Shown one piece after another: positions 1-10,200 of a stretch of DNA of 64,000 bases. The position numbers and the translations under genes are program-made. Under the pieces are notes generated by a model. The model was not told the origin of the DNA. It saw only the letters and a program-made list of their open reading frames with translations, and searched no databases. Every line of letters begins with the position of its first letter. Position 1 is the stretch's first letter. The DNA comes from Hedera helix (lineage: Eukaryota; Streptophyta; Magnoliopsida; Apiales; Araliaceae), in contig OX359287.1 of NCBI GenBank assembly GCA_947179155.2, positions 3,487,501 to 3,551,500 of the forward strand, written 5' to 3'.

Positions 1-85
1 CTCAGTAGAGGAGTTGTCATTGCTAGTCACGGCTATAATTGTAATGATAGGGTTGTAGAATACGAAAAATTATTCAAAACTCTTG

Positions 86-189
86 AAGCAAGTGAATAAT
101 ATGTTCCCCTATCTCATATACTTGTGGGCCCTATCACAGACGGGTCCCACAGGTATGTGAGAGGGGAGAACATATTATTCACTTGCCTT
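86..189. repeat. Short foldback (MITE-like) inverted repeat
   Basis: Two arms of about 50 bp face each other. The outer ends read AAGCAAGTGAATAATATGTTC (86-106, shown without flank) and its near-perfect reverse complement at 168-189, with a loop of about 10 bp around the GGGCCC/GGGTCCC stretch. The inner parts of the arms also pair imperfectly. There is no coding potential. A related but shorter hairpin with the same surrounding wording lies at 38556-38617, so this is probably a small repeat family. Confidence 0.7.
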
Positions 190-469
190 AGGAGCATGAA
201 ATAATCTATCGTAGAATACGCAATGGTGTAAGGAATTACTATTGAAAACCAAACAGATGGGTGATTTTACAAAGATGGAGGAGAGAAAAAGAGGGGATGA
301 AGGACCTTATTATTATTATTTTGATAGTTAACCTTACCATTATTGTATGTACTTAATAACTGCAGATGAGGAGTGATAAGGAATAGACACGCAAACCAAC
401 AATTTTTGATATTCATTACTTATTAGGCTGATGTTGCTTTCTATTTTTTAAACTTCTTGTGATTGTCCA

Positions 470-646
470 TAGTTTAATACTGCGAATGAGTAAAAAAAAA
501 AAAGGTTTATACTGGCTAAAGTTTAATACTAGAGACGGGTAAAAATAAATAAATTATCCGCAGTATTAAACTGCGAACGATATATTTTTAAATTGAAAAT
601 TAGAGTTATTTTGGATATTTAACACCGTCCGCAGTATTAAACTTTA
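470..646. repeat. Inverted AGTTTAATACTGCG / CGCAGTATTAAACT words
   Basis: The word AGTTTAATACTGCG near 470 recurs in inverse orientation near 559 and 632, with a weaker direct copy near 521. This gives a small cluster of potential stem structures upstream of the deubiquitinase gene. No ORF or known family was recognised. The rest of 190-890 shows nothing else I can support. Confidence 0.45.
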
Positions 647-764
647 GTATCCTAGAAACTAAAATGCGGACGAGAAACTTTTTAACCATTAAATTCAAGG
701 ATAGACGATTGAGATCTGTTGTAAAGATAGATGTTCATTTACAATGTTGTCAATAAATTGATTT

Positions 765-766
<2 letters not shown>

Positions 767-800
<34 letters not shown>
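767..800. repeat. (AT)n microsatellite
   Basis: Uninterrupted AT dinucleotide run of about 34 bases. A likely polymorphic simple repeat. Confidence 0.95.
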
Positions 801-806
<6 letters not shown>

Positions 807-893
807 TTGCGAAATCTAATCATCTTTTGTGAGACGAAATATAAATAATGGAAAAGATTTTTTTAAAAATGAACAACAAGATCCGATTCCAAC

Positions 894-956
894 GGCCCAA
901 AATATCAACGGGCAATAGGAGAGGGTCCATATTCTAAACCCGACTCCATTGGCCCA
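894..956 (+). promoter_or_regulatory. Two GGCCCA boxes in the UBP24 promoter
   Basis: GGCCCA occurs at 894-899 and 951-956, about 340-400 bp before the start codon. This hexamer is the core of the plant site II / UP1-type element common in promoters of housekeeping and growth-linked genes. The following 60 bp (about 1005-1060) is CT-rich, as is usual for plant 5' untranslated leaders. No convincing TATA box was seen, so this may be a TATA-less promoter. Assignment is inferred from motif and position only. Confidence 0.4.
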
Positions 957-1113
957 TTCGTATAGTCCAATACACCGAATCCTTCAAAATACATTCATCG
1001 TCTAAAATCTCTCCCTCTTGGCCTCTTTCCCCTTCTTTCTCTCTCTCAAATTATTTGAGCAAGTCGATGAGCCGTTTGACAATCAAACCCCAAAGGGAGG
1101 GTTCAATTCTTAA

Positions 1114-1299
1114 ATGCTCCGTTTCTTCTTCTTCTTCATCTTCTCAATTTCTTCTCTTTTCATGTCTTCCGTCTGCGTTTATGCTTCTCCGTCTGCAAAT
1201 AAGCAGCCTCAGCCTCTAGCTTTTAGTTCCTTAAATATTCAAAAACCCTCTTGTCAATTTACTCGGCATAATTCAACTTTTAATTTTCAGAATGAGTGA
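1114..1299 (+). other. Upstream ORF overlapping the UBP24 start codon
   Basis: A 61-codon reading frame opens in the presumed leader and stops at 1297-1299, just past the main ATG at 1292, in a different frame. It encodes a phenylalanine-rich hydrophobic start and a polar tail with no recognised domain. If the leader is unspliced, a ribosome using this ATG would pass the main start and not easily reinitiate there, so it could lower UBP24 translation. An AG immediately before the main ATG (1289-1290) could be an acceptor of a leader intron, which would remove the effect. Confidence 0.4.
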
Positions 1300-4200
1300 T
1301 TCTAAGGTTAGTATTTATTTTCTTTGAAATATGGTGATTTTATGTTGTGGGTGATTTTTATTTGGTGTTTTAGGGAGGTAGATAAAGTTTCGTTAAAATA
1401 TGCTTTAGTTTGTTGCTTTTAGTGATTTAATTGAAGAGAAGGTGATTACTTTATGCTATTTTGGTTTTTCTGTGAGGAAATTAATGAGACTTGCATTGTA
1501 TTTCTGCTATGAGGCTTGTTTTATTCATTAAATTTAAGGCAGTTATTGTATATTTCCGATATATGAGTATCTTGGTTTTTGTAATTTTGATTTCTATTTT
1601 GTTGTTTCAGTTGGTCTTTTCAGTATCAATGAGTTGGCCTATTAATTAGATGCAAGGTAATTGTGTAGTTTATCCATATTTCTGATATATGGATTTGTTG
1701 AGTATTGCTGAAGGAGACAATTTAGCTTGTGGGTGATTTGTATTTTCATGTTTAAGTGAGGGAAATATTAAAGTTGCAATTTTTATAGTGTCTGTCCGTT
1801 GGTTAATTATATATGTCTTATATGGTTATTTTAATATAGAACTTTCTTTTAAGAGAATTTTTAGTTTGTGGATGATTGATACTTTGAAGTGTCAATTAGA
1901 AAGATGTTGAAATTGCAGTTTTTGGGCTAATTTAGTCGATCATTGCAGGATGAAGGAATTTGATAGGGACTATTTGTTATCTGGCTTTAATGTAAAATAA
2001 TGTCCAGTGGGACGTGAGAGAGTAGAATTGAAATGCTGTTAGAGAAGATTTATCCTGAGTTAGTTATGTATTGCTGTTATTCTCAGGGATTATGGTGTAT
2101 TTCTAGGTTAACTTTCTTTATTTCATAGCCTTTTAGATTATACTTGCTGTTTTATATGTTACCATCGCCTTGACATGGGTGAGTAGATTAGGGGAGGGTA
2201 TAAAACTGTAGTCATATTGTAGAACGTTCTTGTTTGCTCAGTGATAGGGGCAGTTGGAGAGTTTCAGTGCCAGAAGTCTTCAAGCTGCTTTGCTTCTCAG
2301 TATCATGGCTATCTTTTAGGCTATTAATTCCAATTGGAACTCAAACCAGTATTTTCCTTCCATCTTCATTTATGCTTTTAGTTATTCCCTGTCCTTGCTA
2401 TTTCAGATATAGATCCCCTCGTTAAGTTATTATATTTGTTAAAGGAATATTATGTGAAAGTGAATCAAGTCTTTGCTAGCTAACCACAAGAATAAAAACT
2501 TTTGCTTACCTGGACCATGGTATTTAATTATACAGGATTGAATACTTCTGAAATCTTTTAAACGCAATGATTTTGTTGATTACTATTTCTATATGACAGT
2601 ATGACCTTTAATAACTTGGATGGGTTTATATCTAACAAGCAGAAACAAGCAGAAGCAAGAAGTTTTGCTTGAATTGTAGACATGGGAATACATACTGCTT
2701 TTGTGTTGAAGGCTTCTGTGGTCATTATTGTTAGTATCATTATGTTTCCTTTTGCTTTTGTGTTTGCAGACTTCCCCATCATTGTACCCTTGACCTTGAA
2801 TTAACTGTATACACATTTTCTGTAGTCCTTGTTTCTCTCTTTACTAACCTCCCCCATCTTAATGGTTGGTTAACATTATATAAATCCTTTAAATCATTTC
2901 AGTGGTTTGTTTCTAATTGTTTTTTTCCCTTTCTCTCTACCAGGTACTTTTATTTGGGTCTTTTTCTGAAGATGAAGCCAGGTCCTTGTTCAGCCAGTCA
3001 CCTGAAACTGCTAAAAAGCCTGTGGTAAAAAAAGAATTGCCGGGTGGTTCGTCAAATATTGTGCCTGGATTATCCTTTTTTGGTAGTTTTACTGGTGAAA
3101 CAGGAAGTCAACTGGAATACTCAAACGGACCAACAAGTTCTAAGCTGTCTGATATCTCCAAGGACAACCAAAACAAAAGTACTGAAACTGCAGATAATAT
3201 ATTGACAGGAACTGGTGGAAAATTGAAGGAAAATGGTAACATTCACAATTCCTCCCGCTACTCATCTCTAAGTAATGGCAATAAGGAAATGAAGGTGACA
3301 AGTGGCATCGATTTAACTTCTTTAAATATATCAGAAAGCGAAGTTGGTGATCAAGAAGAATTTCCTAGTTTAACACTGCATCATAATGGTGTAAGCTTAA
3401 GGGAAGAAAGTGTTAATGGGACTATCCATGAAAAATTTCAAAAGGATATTCAGAAGGCTTCTAATGGTCCCCTTACAACTGTTGGAGACTTGCTACCTCG
3501 AGGTATAATCAACTCGGGTAATTTATGCTTTCTTAATGCGACACTGCAGGCTCTTCTGTCCTGTTCACAGTTAGTTAAGCTGCTACAGGAACTTAGAAGT
3601 CGCAGTATTCCCAAGGTTTGCTTTTGTATTTTGTTTATATTATTACTAATTTATTTTTATGTTTAGATCTTGTGGTCATATTGTGGTTAAATGGAACATA
3701 AGTTGGGGTTTTCTGTACTAAATTTTATGTATGGTGAACATTCTTTCGCGTGCAAGGATGTTTTAAACTTTGTTTGTTCTTCAGGTTGCCTATCCGACAT
3801 TGGCTGCATTTGTGGATTTTGTGTCTAGCTTTGACATGCCCAATGGCGCAAGTATAAAGAAGAAAGACATAACTGTTCTTGAAACTGGGAGGCCTTTCAG
3901 TCCTATAATTTTTGAAGATGTTCTGAAAAAATTTACTCCAGATGTATCTAATAGCATCTCAGGCAGGCCAAGGTTTGTGTTCTTTTTTTTTTCCCCAAGA
4001 AGTTCTTGCCAAATCCCTTCTTGAATCCTTGGGTAATTAGCTTGGGATATAGTTTCACCTCAAGTCTTGAATTTTGATTGTACTTGCATAGAAATGAGAT
4101 GAAATTATAACAATGTTACGATGGTTCATTTTTTATGTGGAAATTTCTACTTCTATTGATGATGTTTTTGTGAGGCTCCCTACAATGGTCTGGGACTTTG

Positions 4201-7200
4201 ATGCTTGCTTTTTAGGGAGAATCGGAGAATCATTTTTAACTTGTACGATACCTTAAGAATTGGTAGTTGGAAAGTAACGAGCCATATGTAGTTCACTACT
4301 GCACTTTTACTCTTTCCTCAATTCCTCTGATGTGTATTTCTGTTTATGTTGCACATAAATTTATCAACTCATCTTTTTCAGGCAAGAAGATGCACAGGAG
4401 TTCTTAAGCTTCGTCATGGACCAAATGCATGACGAATTACTTAAGCTTGAGGGGCAATCATCAAGTGCAAATGGGGGAAAATCTCTGCTTTCTTCTGCAG
4501 AAGAGGATGAGTGGGAGACAGTTGGTCCCAAGAACAAATCTGCAGTAACAAGAACCCAGAATTTTGTTCCTTCAGATCTAAGTGCAATTTTTGGAGGACA
4601 ATTAAGAAGTGTGGTGAAGGCAAAAGGTAGGCCATTTAGCAATTGAAAGTTACACACACATACACACACGCACTAATATGATACTAGCATACGACAATAC
4701 CAAAACGTTATATAGAATGAAAGATTTACTTTCTTTCTGTAAGTGATATATAAATTTGGATAAAATGATTGATAATTTGCGCCATGGTCTTAAGTTGATG
4801 TAGTGGAATATGGTTAAATTGTAACGCTCTAACACAAACGTGATTTGTAGGTTTAAACGTTCCAACAAGAGCGTAAGATAAACCCTTGAATCCACAAGCA
4901 AAGTAAGAACTCACAAAGAGAACAAAGTAATAGTAATATTAATTGATAAAAACGTTTCTGTTAACAAATCCTAATAACATATTTATAGTATTAAACTACT
5001 CTCCAATGACTAATTGAAAAAGAAAAATAATTAAATCCTAAATTAAATAAAATTATTAAAATTAAAGTCCAAAACATAAACGGGCTAAATATAAATTTAA
5101 ACTACTGAATTTTCCTAAATAATAAATAAAAATTCATCAAATAAAAAAACTCCATGAAGAATAAAATATATAGAAATTTGAATTTTTATCGTTATTTTCC
5201 ACCGCATCAGACTCCACTTCTTAGAAAAAATTTGTCCTTGAATTTTAAAGCAAATGAGTATCAACCACCAAGAACGAATTTGAAAATTTCTTGGAATCAA
5301 AACTCCAGGTCTTTTCTTCTGAAAGAATAATCTTGAAAATAAATGAGAGAAGATCAATACCCCTTCCAATTTACTTGCATGGCAGAGAAATATTTGGGAA
5401 TAACAAAATCAACAATTTCAATGTTCTCAAACATTGGAATATTCTCGTGAGCACTTTTGTCTGTTGTAATATCCCTATGCGTATTATCTCCATCATCAGA
5501 TTTTGGGAATATCTTCTATACTTTCCTCAATAATGGGCAAATTGTTAGGAATTTGAGATTTTTTAACTACAGTGCCTTTAATCTCAGGTTGACTTTTCTC
5601 CAAAACAATGCTCTTGCGAGCTTTCAAATATGGCAATTTTTTAATTTGTCGTGTGCCAATAGGCTTTTGAAACTCACAATATATAGCCAAGTACTCTACT
5701 TGTTCATGACCATCAATCTTGTACTCATTCAATTCAAATTTTAACTTTGAAGACCTCTTGAAATTATGCTTGTTTGATTGTCAAGGAAGCAAACAAATTA
5801 TCTTCTTTCCATAACAGAAGCTATAGACATTTTCAAAACCAAAATATTCTCCATAAAAATCATGCAACCATAACTAACTTAGCAAGATATGTCCAACGTC
5901 CATAGGCAAAACATGACAAACTACCTCAATTGTATACCTTTTTAATTTAATTAGAATAACAAATCAATGTGATACTGTGATTGATGTATTATTAAGCCAA
6001 GGAATCTTAAAAGGATAAGGAATTTGTTCGTACTCCAGGTTCAATGCAATCACAAGTTTGAGTGAAACTATATTAAAGTCACTATCTTTATTGAGAAAAA
6101 GTTTATACACCTTTGACTTGCAATGAACATATGTGTGGAAAGTAGATACGAGTTGTGAATCATTATGTTGAAGCACTTTAGGAATAAAAACCTTTTCCAC
6201 CATGGCAAGAATATTAAAATTCACCGAATAATACAATTTTGGGGTGTATTTTAGTATATATAAAATATTGGGGTTTGGTAGCAAGTATTTAGAAGTTGAG
6301 GGTTGAAGAAATAATCACTGGGAAACTAAGACGTATCAAATTGACCTTTGCCAAAATTAAATCCTCACCTCATACTTTTTCTGATTGTTCCTACCTTACC
6401 TCTTTCTAGCACGACGCCTCTTTCTGCTTGTTCCGTACCTTACCTCTTTCTAGCATGACAAGATACTGCTGCTATGCATTTTTTTTTTGCGAAGATAAAC
6501 GAAAATTATGCACATCTTTAGTATAAGATTTACACAATCTTCAATTCTAGGATTCAATTTTTCACCAAAAATTAGAAAATTTTTGAGATAACGCACGAGG
6601 TTCAAGCCGCTATCACTTTATTCGGATGCAATTATTCAGGCTTTAATGCCAATTAATTCAACAAAATATAGTTAGATTGTAACGCTCCAACACAAATGTA
6701 ATTTGTAGGTTTAAACGTACCAACAAGAACGTAAGATAAATTTTTGAATCCACAAGGAAAATAAGAACTCATGAAGAGAACAAATTAATAATAATATTAA
6801 CTTATAAAATCGTTTATGTTAATAAACACTAATAACATATTTATAGTACTAAACTACTTTCCTATGTCTAATTGAAAAAGGAAAATAATTAAATCTTAAA
6901 CTAAATAAAATTATTAAAGCTAAAGCTCCAAACATAAACGGACTAAATATAAATTTAAACTACTGAATTTTCCTAAATAATAAATAAAAATATAAAATTA
7001 TTAAAACTAAAGCCCAAAACATAAACAGGTTAAATATAAATTTAAACTATTGAATTCCTAAATAATAAATAAAAATACATGAAATAAGCTAAAACTCCAT
7101 AAAGAATAAAATATATGAAAATTCAAAATTTTCTTGTTATTTTCTACTGCATCATAAGTGGAGACCTTTTTTTAGTGTAAAAATGTAATTGCTCTTTTTT

Positions 7201-10200
7201 AGTTTCAGATAACCACAGGTCCTAACTCCTAAAACCTACACTTTACCTACCAGTTTATGAGTACAGTGAAAATTACAAATCTGTCAACAAGTCCGTTAAC
7301 ATAAAGTGAAGTGCCTTTTATGCCCGTCAATAGAAAATTGAATTGTTTTTCTCTCCTTGCTTCTCTTTCAACGTCTTGCCTTCTCTCTCTCTCTCTCTTT
7401 CCCTCTCCATATAAACTTCAGTTTTATCCCTCTCAACCATCATAGATCACCTCCAACCACCTCTCACCAACGTGACATACGTCTGATCATTTTTCCTTAA
7501 TTTATTATGTCAATATATTACTGTGTATGCTTATATTAATTTGAATCTTGTCCAATAATCAAAATTCAGTTGGAGTATTGAGTGTAGGAGTTACTTTTCT
7601 CGTCTCGCTGTAGTCTTCTGACTGGTTCTTTTTATGGACTTGCTGTGGATTTACAGAAGAAATAGAAAGATGTTCTTGTTTGAGTATTTTGCTTTTCTGT
7701 TTTCTTTCTACTTAATTCTCAGACACTTGTCCTGCACTCGATTTACCTTCTCAGTAACATTTTTGCATATGAAATGAGTTAGTAATCAGCATATTATGTA
7801 GAGCTGGACAGGATAAAAAATTTCCATAGCTCAATGGATATATACATAAATTAAGTCTATATAAACTGTAGGATACATGTTATTATGATAATTTTGTGAT
7901 GATTCTCACTATTATTTTTCCACAGTTAGGCGAGCAATACAAGGTTTTAGTTGTGTATTGCTTAATGATTGTGTTTGTGTTGGCCCACTGGACATAACAG
8001 GAAACAAAACCTCTGCCATTGTTCAACCTTTTGTTTTGCTTCATCTTGATATTTCCTATAAACAAGCTATTATGATAATTTTGTGGGTCCGCATAGTTGT
8101 TCCACTTTTAATAACGCAATATATGGGTTTAGGCGTGTATTGCTTGATGATTCTCTTTGTGCTGGGCATTACAGGAAATAAAGCCTCTGCCACTGTTCAA
8201 CCATTTCTTTTGCTTCATCTTGATATTTCCCATGAAGCTGTTCGTACTATTGAGGATGCTCTCCGTTTATTTTCTGCACCAGAAACACTCGAGGAGTATC
8301 GGACATCAACAACCAAAAAGGTAATTTATTTTGCTGTTTGTTGACCTACAAGAGCTAGTGTTGAGTTTTATTTTTTGATCACGACTGCTACTTCTTGATT
8401 TTGCAATAAAGGTAAAAGTTACCAGTTCTGAAGGGCTTGTGCTCGCTAACAAGGCAATAGTCCTCGCAAGAAACTAGTCTTATTTTGTTGTGTCTTATAA
8501 TATGGCCTGTTTTATGTTTAACCTGTATTTTCTGTCACCTACGCTGAAAGAGCTACTGCATGTACTTCACTAATTGTGCAGTACTTGCATTATCTCTTTG
8601 ACGAGGAAGACAAATATTGATTGCAAAACATGTAAGGATACAAAAATTCAATAAGCTCTTCAATTAATGTTTCTAGGGCATCTCAGACTACTCAGGTGTA
8701 CATTCATTCTGCTGTTGGAGTCCATGCATTGCGGGTTTTTCTTCCTGTATGTTAGAATACTGAAATTTAGTTATCTTTGGGTTGTTGCTGTAATTTTGTT
8801 ATAGTCTTAACAATATTAGGTTTCTTCTCATCCAAAAAAGATATGATATAAACCACTACTTTTTAATAGGGTGGAATTTTTGACGACCTTGCTTTGTGCT
8901 TCCTGGATGCCCATTCTTGCGAGTTGAAGCATAAATAGCATGCGAGTTAACAGATCAATTTAGTTCTAGCTGCAAAAGTGTGATAAAAGATGTCGGAAAA
9001 AAAACTTGCTTTGTCTAGACTCCTAATTCTTCCAAATCATCATCATCAATATCTTTCGCTACCTATTCCCTTGATTTTATGTTATTTCCATTGCTTCATG
9101 ACTATCATCATCACGGAATAAACTTTTATATCATCATATATAGTCTAACAGCCAAGAAAAACATCACATGATATTTCACTGGTTGCCGTCATCTCTGAAA
9201 CTCACCTCATCACCGCCAATCTTTTATCTTCTAAATTCTTAGTTCAAAACCAAATTATCGAAACTCTCTATCTATAGGACGTCAAATAAAGCATTGCCTA
9301 AATTCCTATTGCAGTAATCCATCATTATGGTTGCATCATGTCGGCATCACATAACATAAATGATAGTTCCCAATTTTCTTTGCAGCAATCTAGAATTTCA
9401 TATGGCAACTTTTTTCTTGCCATGGGACACCCTTGTTATCAAAGGTGTTAAATATTTTCAGAGAGATTGGGTTTGAGTACGTAAATGTGGGTTAAGGAAT
9501 TAACTGAGATCTAATCTTGACCTGTTGATGTGGGCCACAAGTCAAGAGCAACACAAAGATTTTTTATACTTATCATTTTGAGTTTTTATTATGTTTAATA
9601 TGAGAGTAATGTATGTTATTTATTTTATTTTATTAAGAAATATTATTATTTAGTCAAGGTATTTTAGTCGTTTAGTACTTTTATTGTTCCCAAGTAACAT
9701 TAGAATTTTCAGTCTCTTTAAATCATGATGTAATCTCCACAAGATTAATTATTGAATGTGCTATTGATTATTGATGTTGAGCTATGAGTTATTTTCCTCG
9801 GTTGAGAAACACTTTTACGGTTTTACCCAATTATTTCTCGGCAATTACTTATCTTCAAATATCGTCCTACATTATGTAACCAAAGACTGCACTAGTCATC
9901 TTCTTCCAAATCACGCCAGTTGGTTCACTCCAAACTTCCAAACACCACCAAAATCATAACCCAAATTTTAGCCTCCCTCAATTTCAAAACCAGACCATTC
10001 AAGCTATAAAAAAAATGTACTGGAAAAAATGGCGTCTTTTCCTTTGTTGCACGAGTTTAAATTTAGTTGCTTTCTTTAAATCAAGTTTTTGCATGCATTA
10101 TTAGTAGTTATAATTTTTATTATTTGTAATAATTTTGAGGAACATATTGTTGTAATCTTCACTCTTGTGTCACTTGTTTCATTCTGGTTGAAATACTTAT

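Larger units (their letters stand above)
4811..7154 (-). mobile_element. Degenerate LTR retroelement in UBP24 intron 4
   Basis: Direct repeats of about 400 and 486 bp (4811-5209 and 6669-7154) flank a 1.46-kb interior, the layout of an LTR element. Read on the minus strand, each repeat begins TGATGC, carries a TATAAAT box, and the upstream one is followed by TTGGCATTAAAGCC, a decayed form of the TGGTATCAGAGCC initiator-tRNA primer site. The interior on the minus strand near 5960-5760 keeps wording like the protease to reverse-transcriptase linker of plant Ty3/gypsy elements (a DV.HILL-like stretch) but is full of stops. No target duplication was found. It is an old, non-coding insertion antisense to the host gene and is presumably spliced out. 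Confidence 0.65.

Noticed and set aside
1114..1299. Small secreted-protein gene with a signal-peptide-like start
   Set aside because: It overlaps the UBP24 start codon and lies in its leader; no family resemblance. Kept only as an upstream ORF.
2917..2943. Alternative UBP24 start at 2917
   Set aside because: The codons before 2944 are a pyrimidine-rich acceptor tract ending in CAG; the short first exon gives a better family match.
9530..9780. Possible solo LTR in UBP24 intron 5
   Set aside because: LTR-like texture only; no target duplication, primer site or second copy found.
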